Counted from the first letter of the stretch, positions 43,154-51,485 are shown. The stretch is 64,000 nucleotides of DNA from Kitasatospora sp044457565 (GCF_044457565.1 NZ_JBITGZ010000025.1:42038-106037), one strand, 5' to 3'. Numbers and translations: made by a program. Notes: generated by a model not told the origin, from the sequence alone.

Positions 43154-43350
43154 GGTGGCTGAGCTCTCCCGCTCCGTGGGCGTGGGCCCCCGGGTAGATG
43201 GACGCCGGTCGTCCACCCGGCCGCGGTGGGGCCGGCCGGCAGGCGGTGGACAATCCGGGCAAGACCTGACATTGATCGCAAGCCTACGCGCTTCACCCGC
43301 TGCCGAGCCCATTCCCCGCCCGCGCCAAGGTCACTCGGCGCAGAACGCGC

Positions 43351-43380
43351 GGGGCCGGCCCCGACACCGGGACCGGCCCT
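43351..43380 (-). terminator. Hairpin downstream of thiL
   Basis: GGGGCCGGCCCC pairs with GGGACCGGCCCT around gacacc, with one mismatch and one wobble. It lies 49 nt downstream of the thiL stop and upstream of pfkA. Confidence 0.5.
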
Positions 43381-43429
43381 CCGTTAGACGCTCATCCGCT
43401 CGGCGCTGCGCAGCCCCGGGCGGCCCCGC

Positions 43430-44422
43430 TCACTCGGCGAAGTGGTCCCAGCCGCCGATCCGGTCCCACGGCGCACCGTCGACCGTCACCCTTCCCACGC
43501 CCCCGACGGTCGGCGCCCCCACCCCGCGCGGCGAGTTGGTCCTGCGCACCACCTCGCCGACGACCCGCCAGCGGGCGGGCAGTTGGACGGCGGCGGGGAA
43601 GGTCGCCACGATCGCGTGGTCCTCCCCACCGGAGAGCACCCAGACCAGCGGGTCGACCCCGACCGCCTGCCCGATGTCGGACATCTGCGCGGGGATGTCG
43701 AAGTCGGCGGCGCGCAGGTCGATGTCCACACCGCTGGCCTTGGCCACGTGGCCGAGGTCGGCGACCAGGCCGTCACTCACGTCGATCATCGCGGTGGCGC
43801 CCAACTCGGCCGCGGCCGGGCCGGCGTGGTACGGCGGCTCGGGGCGGCGGTGCGCCTCGACGAACGCGCGCGGCGAGCGGAAGCCGCGCTGGAGGACGGT
43901 GAGCCCGGCCGCCGACCAGCCCAGCCAGCCGGTCACCGCGACCACGTCGCCGACCTGCGCGCCGGCGCGCGTCACGGCTTCGCGCCCCTGGAGGTCCCCG
44001 AGCGCCGTGATGGCCAGTGTGATGGTGTCGCCGCGCACCACGTCGCCGCCCACCACCGTCGCCCCGGCGACCTGGCACTCGTCGCGCAGCCCGTCCATCA
44101 GTTCGGTGGCCCAGGTGGTGGGCAGGTCCGCGGGCGCGACCAGGCCGAGCAGTATCGCGGTGGGCACCGCACCCATCGCCGCGATGTCGGCGAGGTTCTG
44201 CGCGGCGGACTTGCGGCCCACGTCGTACGCGGTGGACCAGTCCCGGCGGAAGTGCCGGCCCTCGATCAGGACGTCGGTGGTGGCCACCACCCGGCCGTCC
44301 GGCGTCCTGACCACCGCGGCGTCGTCCCCCGGGCCAAGGACGACGGCCGGGGTGAGCGGCAGCCTGGCGGTCAGCTCCTTGATGAGTCCGAACTCGCCGA
44401 GCTCGCCCACGGTCCCCTGCAT
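43430..44422 (-). CDS. thiL: Thiamine-monophosphate kinase
   Basis: A protein of 330 aa starting at ATG 44422 with AGAGGA 7 nt upstream. It makes thiamine diphosphate from thiamine monophosphate, the last step of the pathway. The N-terminal ATP-binding motifs are VLGPGDDAAVVRTPDGRVVATTDVLIEGRHFRRDWSTAYDVGRKSAAQNLADIAAMG, the standard PurM-like layout, and IDVSDGLVADLGHVA is the second acidic motif. It is divergent from the Lrp ligand-domain gene. Confidence 0.95.
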   Translation of the reverse strand: MQGTVGELGEFGLIKELTARLPLTPAVVLGPGDDAAVVRTPDGRVVATTDVLIEGRHFRRDWSTAYDVGRKSAAQNLADIAAMGAVPTAILLGLVAPADLPTTWATELMDGLRDECQVAGATVVGGDVVRGDTITLAITALGDLQGREAVTRAGAQVGDVVAVTGWLGWSAAGLTVLQRGFRSPRAFVEAHRRPEPPYHAGPAAAELGATAMIDVSDGLVADLGHVAKASGVDIDLRAADFDIPAQMSDIGQAVGVDPLVWVLSGGEDHAIVATFPAAVQLPARWRVVGEVVRRTNSPRGVGAPTVGGVGRVTVDGAPWDRIGGWDHFAE

Positions 44423-44636
44423 GTGCCGTCCTCTCACGTCTTCCGGCAGCGGCCCCGAGCCCCTGCGGTTGTGCGCTCCCCCGCGCGCAGCGTACGCCCT
44501 CCGGCGGTGCGCGGGTCTCCCCTCCCCGCCCTGCTGCGCGGTAGCGTGGTGATCAGACTGCCGGTGAGCCCACACCACTGCACCCCTGCGGGCGATCACG
44601 GCGGCGATCTCCGTACCCAGCCGCCGGGAGGTCCTC

Positions 44637-44870
44637 GTGGTACAGGCATACATCCTGATCCAGACGGAGGTGGGCAAGGCCACGGCCGTGGCCCAGGCCA
44701 TCTCCGAGATCAACGGCGTCCTGCAGGCCGAGGACGTCACCGGGCCGTACGACGTGATCGTGCGCGCCGAGGCCGACAGCGTGGACGATCTGGGCCGCCT
44801 GGTCGTCGCCCAGGTCCAGCAGGTCGAGGGCATCACGAGGACCCTGACCTGTCCGGTGGTCCATCTGTAG
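44637..44870 (+). CDS. Stand-alone Lrp/AsnC ligand-binding (RAM) domain protein
   Basis: A protein of 77 aa starting at GTG 44637, 4 nt after GGGAGG. The whole protein is one RAM domain: AYILIQTEVGKATAVAQAISEINGVLQAEDVTGPYDVIVRAEADSVDDLGRLVVAQVQQVEGITRTLTCPVV. It lacks the N-terminal helix-turn-helix of Lrp/AsnC regulators, so it cannot bind DNA alone. Such small proteins can form dimers or octamers that bind amino acids and may titrate or modulate full Lrp proteins (inference). It is followed 18 nt later by a DUF3515 gene. Confidence 0.85.
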   Translation: MVQAYILIQTEVGKATAVAQAISEINGVLQAEDVTGPYDVIVRAEADSVDDLGRLVVAQVQQVEGITRTLTCPVVHL

Positions 44871-44888
44871 CCCGGCTACCATCGGCGG

Positions 44889-45401
44889 GTGGCCCCGACC
44901 ATCCGTGTACCCCGTGTCCTGAGCGCACTGCCGGCCCCCGTCCGGTGGGCCGCGCCGCCCGTCGCGCTGCTCGGGTGCATCGGGCTGCTGCTCGCCGACT
45001 GGAGTGCGCCCGCCGAGATCGTGGTGCCCGAGCCGGGGGCCCGGGCCGCCTCGTACTGCCGGGCGCTGGCCGAGGCGCTGCCGCAGACGCTGCTCGGGCA
45101 CCCGCGCAAGGACCCGTCCCCGGCCTCGCCGTACGTCGCGGTCTGGGACAGCTCGCCGCGGACGGTGCTGCGCTGCGGGGTGCCGCGGCCGGACGCGCTG
45201 GACGACGCCGGCGAGACCAAGTACCCCGAGGTGAACGGCGTGGTCTGGTTCCCCCAGCGCGACCGCGACGGCGGTGTCCGCTTCACCACCACGCTGCGCC
45301 GGGCCAACGTCGAGGTGTACGTCCCCGCCGGCGCGTACCCCGACCAGCTCGAACCGCCGTCCGCCCTGGCGGACGTGGTCAGGGACAACGTCCCGCAGTA
45401 G
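44889..45401 (+). CDS. DUF3515-family membrane protein
   Basis: A protein of 170 aa starting at GTG 44889. An N-terminal hydrophobic segment (about residues 19-36, WAAPPVALLGCIGLLLADW) contains LLGC and may be a lipobox or a simple anchor. The rest is extracytoplasmic: EIVVPEPGARAASYCRALAEALPQTLLGHPRK, VAVWDSSPRTVLRCGVPRPDAL and NGVVWFPQRDRDGGVRFTTTLRRANVEVYVPAGAYPDQLEPPSALADVV. The two cysteines (in SYCRAL and LRCGVP) may be disulfide-bonded. The family is confined to actinobacteria and has no known function. Probably cotranscribed with the RAM-domain gene. Confidence 0.8.
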   Translation: MAPTIRVPRVLSALPAPVRWAAPPVALLGCIGLLLADWSAPAEIVVPEPGARAASYCRALAEALPQTLLGHPRKDPSPASPYVAVWDSSPRTVLRCGVPRPDALDDAGETKYPEVNGVVWFPQRDRDGGVRFTTTLRRANVEVYVPAGAYPDQLEPPSALADVVRDNVPQ

Positions 45402-45413
45402 CGCGGCCGCTGT

Positions 45414-45450
45414 GCGAGGGGCCCGGGGCAGCGCGCCCCGGGCCCCTCGC
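45414..45450. terminator. 16-bp hairpin between convergent DUF3515 and ddl genes
   Basis: GCGAGGGGCCCGGGGC (45414-45429) pairs perfectly with GCCCCGGGCCCCTCGC (45435-45450). It lies 12 nt from one stop and 8 nt from the other. Confidence 0.7.
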
Positions 45451-45458
45451 GTGCGGGC

Positions 45459-46619
45459 TCAGCGCAGGCCGGTCGAACGGCGCAGCGCGGCCTGGAGCAG
45501 GCGGTCGATCAGCTCCGGGTACGCCAGGCCGCTGGCCTGCCACATCTTCGGGTAGGCCGAGATGGGGGTGAAGCCGGGCATGGTGTTGATCTCGTTGCAC
45601 ATCCAGCTGCCGTCCTCGAGCAGGAAGAAGTCGACCCGGGCCAGGCCCTCGCAGTCGAGCGCCTCGAAGGCGGCGATCGCCTGGCGCTGGATCTCGGCGG
45701 TCTCCTCGGCCGTCAGCCGGGCCGGGATCTGCACCTCGGAGGAGTCGATGTACTTGGCCTCGAAGTCGTAGAACTCGTAGCCGCCGCCGACCAGGATCTC
45801 AGCGGGCACGCTGGCGCGCGGGCCGTCCTCGAACTCCAGAACCGCGCACTCGATCTCACGGCCCGAGACCCCGGCCTCGATGATCACCTTGGGGTCGTGC
45901 CGGCGCGCCCCGTCGATCGCGGCGTCCAGCTCGGCGAGGTCCTTGACCTTGGTGATGCCCATGCTGGAACCGGCCCGGCAGGGCTTGACGAACAGCGGCA
46001 GGCCGAGGCCTGCGACCCGCTCGCGGACGGCCGCGCGGCCGGCCTCGGACTCCCACTCGCGCGGGCGCACCACGGTGTAGCTGCCGACGCCGATCCCGTG
46101 CGACTCCAGGATCCGCTTGGTGAACTCCTTGTCCATGCCGACCGCGCTGGCCAGCACGCCGTTGCCGACGTACGGCACGCCGGAGAGCTCCAGCAGGCCC
46201 TGCAGCGTGCCGTCCTCGCCCCACGGGCCGTGCAGCAGCGGCAGGACCACGTCGACCTCGCCGAGCGCCTTCGGCACCGCACCCGGCTCGCTCCAGACCA
46301 CCTCGCGGCTGTCCGGGCTGAGCGGCAGCGCCACCTGGCCCTCGATCGACTCGGCGACCTGCGCGACGTCCGGCAGCACGCCGTCGGTGATGGCCATCCG
46401 GGCGGGTTCGTCGCTGACCAGTGCCCAGCGGCCCTCATGGGTGATGCCGATCGGCAGCACCTCGTACTTGTCACGGTCGATGGAGCGCAGCACGCTGCCC
46501 GCGGTGGAGACCGAGATGGCGTGCTCGGAGCTGCGGCCGCCGAAGACGATCGCCACGCGCGGCTTGGCGGCGGCAGCGGACTGGTTCGGGGGGGTCTGTT
46601 CGATGCTCATATCGGGCAT
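45459..46619 (-). CDS. ddl: D-alanine--D-alanine ligase
   Basis: A protein of 386 aa. It makes D-Ala-D-Ala for peptidoglycan. The ATP-grasp core has RVAIVFGGRSSEHAISVSTAGSVLRSID near the N-terminus, KPCRAGSSMGITKVKDLAELDAAI (ATP binding), and LEDGSWMCNEINTMPGFTPISAYPKMWQASG with the Mg-ligating Glu/Asn. The length is normal. Two starts are possible, ATG 46619 and ATG 46610; neither has a good ribosome site and the conserved domain begins 20 residues in. Downstream of gpsA (52 nt) in plsC-gpsA-ddl. Confidence 0.95.
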   Translation of the reverse strand: MPDMSIEQTPPNQSAAAAKPRVAIVFGGRSSEHAISVSTAGSVLRSIDRDKYEVLPIGITHEGRWALVSDEPARMAITDGVLPDVAQVAESIEGQVALPLSPDSREVVWSEPGAVPKALGEVDVVLPLLHGPWGEDGTLQGLLELSGVPYVGNGVLASAVGMDKEFTKRILESHGIGVGSYTVVRPREWESEAGRAAVRERVAGLGLPLFVKPCRAGSSMGITKVKDLAELDAAIDGARRHDPKVIIEAGVSGREIECAVLEFEDGPRASVPAEILVGGGYEFYDFEAKYIDSSEVQIPARLTAEETAEIQRQAIAAFEALDCEGLARVDFFLLEDGSWMCNEINTMPGFTPISAYPKMWQASGLAYPELIDRLLQAALRRSTGLR

Positions 46620-46671
46620 GAGACTACCGTGCGAGCCATTTCGCGAGTGGTACGCGCCGCCGCGGCCGACG

Positions 46672-47673
46672 TCACCGGCGCTCCGGCTTCGCCGAACGCG
46701 CCATCAGCGCGGCCAACACCTCCTGGGTGGGCCGCCCGTTGTGTACCACGTCCACCACGGCCTCGACGATCGGCATCTCGACGCCGCTGCGCCGGGCCAG
46801 GTCGAGCACCGACTCGCAGGACTTCACGCCCTCCGCGGTCTGCTTGGTGGCCGCGATGGTCTCCTCCAGCGACATCCCGCGCCCGAGGTTGGTCCCGAAG
46901 GTGTGGTTGCGCGAGAGCGGCGAGGAGCAGGTCGCGACCAGGTCGCCCATCCCGGCGAGCCCGGCGAAGGTGTACGGGTCCGCGCCGAGCGCGAGCCCGA
47001 GCCTGGTGGTCTCGGCCAGGCCGCGGGTGATCAGCGTGGCCTTGGTGTTGTCGCCCAGGCCCATGCCGTCCGCCATGCCGACCGCCAGGCCGATCACGTT
47101 CTTGACCGCCCCGCCCAGCTCGCAGCCGACCACGTCGGTGTTGGTGTACGGGCGGAAGTACGGTGTGTGGCAGGCCGTCTGGAGGCGCTTGGCGACCACC
47201 TCGTCGGCGCAGGCCACCACACTCGCGGCGGGCTGCCGGTTGGCGATCTCCCGGGCCAGGTTGGGACCGCTGACGACCGCCACCCGCTCCGCGGGCACCC
47301 CGGCGACCTCGGCGATCACCTCGCTCATCCGCTTGGCGGTGCCGAGCTCGATCCCCTTCATCAGGCTGACGAGTACCGTCTGCGGCTCCAGCAGCGGCGC
47401 CCAGCCGGCCAGGTTCTCCCGCAGCGTCTGCGAGGGCACCGCCAGCACCGCGAACTCCGCGCCGGCCAGCGCGTCGGCCGCGTCGGTGGTCGCCCGGATC
47501 GCGCCCGGGAGCGTGACGCCGGGCAGGTAGTCGGGGTTGACGTGCGTCGCGTTGATCGCGTCGACCAGCTCCTGACGGCGGCCCCACAGGGCCACCTCGC
47601 AGCCCGCGTCGGCGAGGATCATCGCGAACGCGGTACCCCACGAACCGGTACCGAACACGGCGCAACGGGTCAC
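46672..47673 (-). CDS. gpsA: NAD(P)-dependent glycerol-3-phosphate dehydrogenase
   Basis: A protein of 333 aa starting at GTG 47673 (TRCAVFGTGSWGTAFAMILADAG) with GAGGAGAG upstream. It makes sn-glycerol-3-phosphate for phospholipid synthesis. The Rossmann loop GTGSWG, the catalytic-site segment GCELGGAVKNVIGLAVGMADGMGLGDNTKATLITRGLAE, and the SGPNLAREIANRQPAAS motif are intact. The start overlaps the plsC stop by 4 nt, so the two lipid genes are translationally coupled. Confidence 0.95.
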   Translation of the reverse strand: MTRCAVFGTGSWGTAFAMILADAGCEVALWGRRQELVDAINATHVNPDYLPGVTLPGAIRATTDAADALAGAEFAVLAVPSQTLRENLAGWAPLLEPQTVLVSLMKGIELGTAKRMSEVIAEVAGVPAERVAVVSGPNLAREIANRQPAASVVACADEVVAKRLQTACHTPYFRPYTNTDVVGCELGGAVKNVIGLAVGMADGMGLGDNTKATLITRGLAETTRLGLALGADPYTFAGLAGMGDLVATCSSPLSRNHTFGTNLGRGMSLEETIAATKQTAEGVKSCESVLDLARRSGVEMPIVEAVVDVVHNGRPTQEVLAALMARSAKPERR

Positions 47674-48524
47674 TTGCTGCTCTCCTCGGTGGTGCTGTCG
47701 TCGTTCCCGGCCCGGCCTGCGGCGGGGCCGTCGGCCGCCCGCTCCCGCTTGGCGGCGGCGGCCGTGGCCCGGGCCCGGGAGGCGGTGCGCATGTCGTAGC
47801 GCTCGGCGGGCGCCCGCTCGCCGCGGATGCCGGCCAGCACCTCGGTGATCGCCGCCATGATGTCCTCGGTGGCCTCCCGCAGCACCTGCGCGGTCAGCTC
47901 CTGGCCCTGATAGCGGCTCAGGTCCACCGGCGGACCGGCGGCCACGACCACCTTGTGCCGGGGGAAGAGGTTGAACTTGCCCTTGCCGGAGCCACCCCGG
48001 CCGTACGGCGGGATGATCTCGTGCGCACCCCAGTGCGCCACCGGGATCACCGGCGCGCCGGTCATCAGCGCGACCCGGGCGACGCCGCTCTTGCCGGTCA
48101 TCGGCCACAGGTCGGGATCCCGGGTGAGCGTGCCCTCGGGGTAGAACTGCACGCACTGCCCGGCGTTCACCGCGTCGATGGCCGCCCGGAACGCCTGCGC
48201 GGCGTCGGTGGACTCGCGGAACACCGGGATCTGGCCGGTCTTGCGCAGCATGAAGCCGATGAACGGCACCGAGAACAGCGCGGCCTTGCCCAGTATCCGC
48301 GGCGGCCGGCCGCTGTTGTACTGCCAGTGTGCGTAGACCACCGGATCGATGATCGAGTTGTGGTTCACCGCGGCGATGAAGCCACCCTCCTTGGGGAGGT
48401 GCTCCCAGCCCCGCCAGTCCGGCTTCACCAGCGCGGTCGTCACCGGCTTCACCAGCACGGCCGCGAAGCGGTACCAGATGCCGTAGTCGGCGTTGCCGAA
48501 GCGCGCGTACGAGCGGCGGGCCAC
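47670..48524 (-). CDS. plsC: 1-acyl-sn-glycerol-3-phosphate acyltransferase
   Basis: A protein of 284 aa starting at GTG 48524 after GAGGAGGA. It acylates lysophosphatidate (or a related acceptor) at the membrane. The four acyltransferase blocks are visible: AVNHNSIIDPVVYAHW (NHx4D), GQIPVFRES, QFYPEGTLTRDP (EGT) and VIPVAHWGAH. The C-terminal 40 residues are basic and Ala-rich. Coupled to gpsA, which makes the glycerol-3-phosphate backbone for this step's substrate. Confidence 0.9.
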   Translation of the reverse strand: MARRSYARFGNADYGIWYRFAAVLVKPVTTALVKPDWRGWEHLPKEGGFIAAVNHNSIIDPVVYAHWQYNSGRPPRILGKAALFSVPFIGFMLRKTGQIPVFRESTDAAQAFRAAIDAVNAGQCVQFYPEGTLTRDPDLWPMTGKSGVARVALMTGAPVIPVAHWGAHEIIPPYGRGGSGKGKFNLFPRHKVVVAAGPPVDLSRYQGQELTAQVLREATEDIMAAITEVLAGIRGERAPAERYDMRTASRARATAAAAKRERAADGPAAGRAGNDDSTTEESSK

Positions 48525-48749
48525 CCCAGGTCCTCCTCGTCAGGTGCGGCACGTGGGGTGCCGCAGGTCGGTCGCCTCCCGGCGTCCCCGGCTCGGCGGG
48601 GGCCGGCGCCCGGGTCGCGGGCGCGCAACAGTCTCGCCCGGCCGGTCACCGGCTGTCGAGCGGCCCCCCTGACCGGCCCGGCTCACGTGACCAATCGCAC
48701 GTCAGACCGGGCAGCGCAGCCTGGCGGGGGCTCCGGGACCGGCGCCACA

Positions 48750-49436
48750 ATGGCGCCGATGACCCAGCACACGGTACGCCCCAGCGGCCCTCCCGCGCCC
48801 CTCGCACCCGCCGACGGCTGGTCGCTCGTACTCCCGCTCAAGCCGCTCGCGCTCGCCAAGAGCCGGCTCGCCCCCTTCGCCGGGCCCCACCGCGCCCACC
48901 TGGCACTCTGCTTCGCACTGGACACCGTCGACGCGGCGCTGAACTGCCCGGGCGTGTCCCGGGTCCTGGTGGTCACCCGGGACGGCGCGGCGGGCGACCG
49001 GCTGGCGGCGCTCGGCGCAGTGGTGCTCGGGGACGAACCCGGCGGCGGCCTCAACACCGCGTTGGCGCACGGCGCCGCGTACGCGCGCTCCCTGGCCCCC
49101 TACGCGCCCTTGGCCGCGCTCTCCGCGGACCTGCCCGCACTGCGGAGCGCCGAACTCGCCCGGGTGCTGGCCGCCGTGCCCCACGGCGGCCGGGCCTTCC
49201 TCGCCGACAGCCCGGGCATCGGCACCACCCTGCTCGCCTGCTCCCCCGGCAGTGCGCTGCGCCCGGCCTTCGGCGGCGGCTCCCGCGCCCGCCACGCGGC
49301 GGGCGGGGCACGGGAGCTGCGGCTGGCGGACGTCCCCTCGGTGCGCCGGGACGTCGACACCGGCGAGGACCTGGCGCAGGCCCTCGCCCTCGGCGTCGGC
49401 CCGTACACCGCGGCCGCCGCCGCGGCGCTCGCCTGA
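48750..49436 (+). CDS. cofC: 2-phospho-L-lactate guanylyltransferase (coenzyme F420 pathway)
   Basis: A protein of 228 aa read from ATG 48750; ATG 48759 is equally possible because neither has a clear ribosome site. It activates 2-phospholactate or phosphoenolpyruvate with GTP for F420 synthesis. The nucleotidyltransferase core is SLVLPLKPLALAKSRLAPFAGPHRAHLALCFALDTVDAAL, then VLVVTRDG, LSADLPALRSAEL and the closing RRDVDTGEDLAQALALGVGP, as in CofC/FbiD. The other F420 genes are not in this window. It is divergent from plsC across 225 nt. Confidence 0.88.
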   Translation: MAPMTQHTVRPSGPPAPLAPADGWSLVLPLKPLALAKSRLAPFAGPHRAHLALCFALDTVDAALNCPGVSRVLVVTRDGAAGDRLAALGAVVLGDEPGGGLNTALAHGAAYARSLAPYAPLAALSADLPALRSAELARVLAAVPHGGRAFLADSPGIGTTLLACSPGSALRPAFGGGSRARHAAGGARELRLADVPSVRRDVDTGEDLAQALALGVGPYTAAAAAALA

Positions 49437-49554
49437 GCGGGCCCGCCACCACGTCACCGGCCCCTCGGCGCCCTCACGCTGTCACCGGCCCCGTGCTGCC
49501 CGCCCGGCGCCGACGGCCCGCGGCAGGGCACGGAGCGCTCGCTATGCTGCTCCC

Positions 49555-49773
49555 ATGCAGGCCACCGCGTTCACCTTCGACCCCGACACCCGCGCGGGCT
49601 CCGTGCTGCTCGACGACGGGACTCCGGTGCCCTTCGACGCGGCCGCCTTCGACGCCGGCGGTCTGCGGCTGCTGCGCCCCGGCCAGCGGGTGCGGATCCG
49701 CACCGAGGGCGAGGGCGAGGCCCGCCGGGTGGTCTTCCTGACCCTGCAGACCTTCCCCGACCCGGCCGCCTGA
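49555..49773 (+). CDS. Small cold-shock/OB-fold-like protein
   Basis: A protein of 72 aa starting MQATAFTFDPDTRAGSVLLDDGTPVPFDAAAFDAGGLRLLRPGQRVRI. The pattern of short beta strands with DDGTPVPFD and LRPGQRVRIR resembles a cold-shock OB fold. It lacks the typical RNP1 aromatics (GFGF), so nucleic-acid binding is uncertain. A TATGCT -10-like element (49543-49548) lies 6 nt before the ATG, suggesting a leaderless mRNA. Adjacent to cofC, but no pathway link is apparent. Confidence 0.65.
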   Translation: MQATAFTFDPDTRAGSVLLDDGTPVPFDAAAFDAGGLRLLRPGQRVRIRTEGEGEARRVVFLTLQTFPDPAA

Positions 49774-49845
49774 CCCTCGGCCCGAGCCGCCCGCCCCCTG
49801 AGCTTGAGCCGCCGGGGTCGCCCGGCCCACGGCACCCGCCGGGCC

Positions 49846-50118
49846 TCAGGCCGGCCGGACGCTGACGGTGTGCAGCCGGCCCGCCATGCTGAACGTCAGT
49901 CTCAACTGGCCGTCGCGCTCCAGGAATGCCGCCACCCGCTCGACCGCGTCAGGCCCGAGGAAGTAGCGGTACGCCTCGTGCTGGACCCACCCCAGCGGCA
50001 GCACCCGCAGGGCCTGCCACAGCGCGTTCAACGCGTCGGGCAGCTGACTGAACGTCGCCGGCCCGGTGATGTCCTCGATCTCCACCGTCACGGCCGTACC
50101 CCGCCTCTTGCTGCTCAC
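49846..50118 (-). CDS. Small hypothetical protein, second of an overlapping pair
   Basis: A protein of 90 aa starting at GTG 50118 (SSKRRGTAVTVEIEDITGPATFSQL), whose start overlaps the upstream gene's stop (GTGA). It has mixed alpha/beta character with a central WQALRVLPLGWVQHEAYRYFLGPDAVERVAAFLERDGQLRLTFSMAG. No motif I can name. It is translationally coupled to the 82-aa gene and divergent from a GntR/HutC regulator, so it is likely under that regulator's control. Confidence 0.6.
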   Translation of the reverse strand: MSSKRRGTAVTVEIEDITGPATFSQLPDALNALWQALRVLPLGWVQHEAYRYFLGPDAVERVAAFLERDGQLRLTFSMAGRLHTVSVRPA

Positions 50119-50363
50119 CCTGGCTGCTCCCCTGCCTCGTCGAGTTCGGCCCAGACGGCCTGGGCCTCGTCCGTGTACCGGTGTCCGTAGCGGTCGGCGG
50201 CGGCCAGCGCGTCGAGTACGGCCTCGTGGGCCTCCTCGGACAGCTCCTGCGGCAGCGGCGCGTCCACCCGGTAGCCGCCCTCGGGGCGGCGGGTGAGGCG
50301 CACCCGGGTGCCGGTGGCCGCGGCGAGGCGGATCGCGAGGTCAAACGCCCTGGTGGTGCGCAC
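50115..50363 (-). CDS. Small hypothetical protein, first of an overlapping pair
   Basis: A protein of 82 aa starting at GTG 50363 (RTTRAFDLAIRLAAATGTRVRLTRRPEGGYRVDAP) after GGGGAGA. The C-terminal half is acidic and helical (LSEEAHEAVLDALAAADRYGHRYTDEAQAVWAELDE). No family recognised. It is cotranscribed with the 90-aa gene. The promoter lies in the 142 nt separating it from the GntR-family gene, which also contains the operator-like repeats. Confidence 0.6.
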   Translation of the reverse strand: MRTTRAFDLAIRLAAATGTRVRLTRRPEGGYRVDAPLPQELSEEAHEAVLDALAAADRYGHRYTDEAQAVWAELDEAGEQPG

Positions 50364-50401
50364 GCAACGACTCTCCCCGCCAACAGACAGTTACAGAACG
50401 T

Positions 50402-50439
50402 GAATCTAAAGCATTAGATTCCACCTGATGCATTAGATT
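50402..50439. promoter_or_regulatory. Operator-like inverted and direct repeats between the ORF pair and gntR
   Basis: GAATCTAA-AGCA-TTAGATTC (50402-50421) is a perfect 8-bp inverted repeat. The word GCATTAGATT occurs at 50411-50420 and again at 50430-50439, 19 nt apart. The A/T-rich sequence stands out in this GC-rich setting. It lies 39-104 nt from the two divergent starts, where a GntR/HutC autoregulator would be expected to bind. Confidence 0.7.
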
Positions 50440-50505
50440 TGTCAACGCTGAATCACCCGCCCTGCCGCATTCGCCAGGGACGGAGCCTGCCGCCGGGAGA
50501 GCCAG

Positions 50506-51267
50506 ATGCCCTCAGAGGTGCCCCCGTACCTTCGGATCTCGGACGACCTGCGCCGGCGCATCGCCGAGGGCGAGTGGCGCCCCGGGGAGCGCCTGCCGTC
50601 CCGCGCACAGCTCGCGGTGGCCTACGGGGTCGGCGCCAACGTCCTTCAGCGGGCACAGGAGCGGCTGATCACCGAGGGCCTGCTGGAGGGCCGCGCGGGC
50701 TCCGGCACCTACGTCAGGACCCCGCCCGAGCGCCACCGGATGGTCCGCTCCCGCCACGGCGAGCGGCGTGGGGACTCACCCTTGCGCGCCGAACTGCGCG
50801 ACCGGGGCCGCACCGGCAGCTGGGAGGCCAACAGCTACGCGCGCACGCCGGCACCGGAGCACATCGCCCGCCGGCTGGGCATCGGCACCGGCGACCCCAC
50901 GGTGCGCACCTGCTACGAGTTCCTCGCCGACGGGCGGCCCGCGCAGCTCTCCGAGAGCTGGGAGCCGATGGCCGTCACCACCGGCACTCCGGTCCTGCTG
51001 CCCGAACTCGGCCCGCTCTCGGGCCGGGGCGTGGTCGAGCGGATGGCGACCATCGGCGTCACGGTGGACTTCGCCGTCGAGGTGCCCCGCCCGGCCCGCG
51101 CCACCCAGGAACAGGCGCATCTGCTGGGAATCTCCACCGGCGACCAGGTGACGGTGATCGAGCGGACGTACTACGACCTCGACGGACGGCCGGTGGAAAC
51201 CGCCGACATCGTCGTACCGGAGGCGCTCTGGGAGATCGCCTACGAGATTCCGGTCGAACGGAACTGA
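50506..51267 (+). CDS. GntR-family (HutC/UTRA) transcriptional regulator
   Basis: A protein of 253 aa starting at ATG 50506 with GGGAGAG 6 nt upstream. The N-terminal winged helix (about residues 5-75) reads PPYLRISDDLRRRIAEGEWRPGERLPSRAQLAVAYGVGANVLQRAQERLITEGLLEGRAGSGTYV. The C-terminal UTRA-type effector domain starts after about 85 residues (RRLGIGTGDPTVRTCYEFLADGRPAQLSESWEPM, then ERTYYDLDGRPVETADIVVPEALWEIAYEIPV). The effector is unknown. Proteins of this kind are typical regulators of integrative plasmids and of nearby small operons in Streptomyces. Divergent from the two overlapping small ORFs. Confidence 0.9.
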   Translation: MPSEVPPYLRISDDLRRRIAEGEWRPGERLPSRAQLAVAYGVGANVLQRAQERLITEGLLEGRAGSGTYVRTPPERHRMVRSRHGERRGDSPLRAELRDRGRTGSWEANSYARTPAPEHIARRLGIGTGDPTVRTCYEFLADGRPAQLSESWEPMAVTTGTPVLLPELGPLSGRGVVERMATIGVTVDFAVEVPRPARATQEQAHLLGISTGDQVTVIERTYYDLDGRPVETADIVVPEALWEIAYEIPVERN

Positions 51268-51395
51268 CGCGGAACGGGGCCTGAGCCGGGTCGGCGGCGG
51301 AGCGCAGCCGAAGCGGTTCCAGGAGGCGCCGGACATCACCGCCGGCCGCACCCGACCCGGTTGTCGGCCGTCAACACCCGGCCCCGCACGCAAAC

Positions 51396-51447
51396 GAGCC
51401 GTGGCGGCCCGCCCCCGGAATTCCGGATGAGCGGGCCGCCACGGCTC
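51396..51447. terminator. 17-bp hairpin between convergent gntR and hup genes
   Basis: GAGCCGTGGCGGCCCGC (51396-51412) pairs perfectly with GCGGGCCGCCACGGCTC (51431-51447). The loop holds a second palindrome, CCGGAATTCCGG (51415-51426). It lies 129 nt after gntR and 39 nt after hup. Confidence 0.7.
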
Positions 51448-51485
51448 ACGACCTTGACAGGTCGTCGGCGGGCCAGGAGCGCGGA

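Noticed and set aside
44940..44985. A confident lipoprotein call for the DUF3515 protein
   Set aside because: LLGC lies within the hydrophobic segment, but the run continues past the cysteine and the signal is atypical, so a simple membrane anchor is equally likely.
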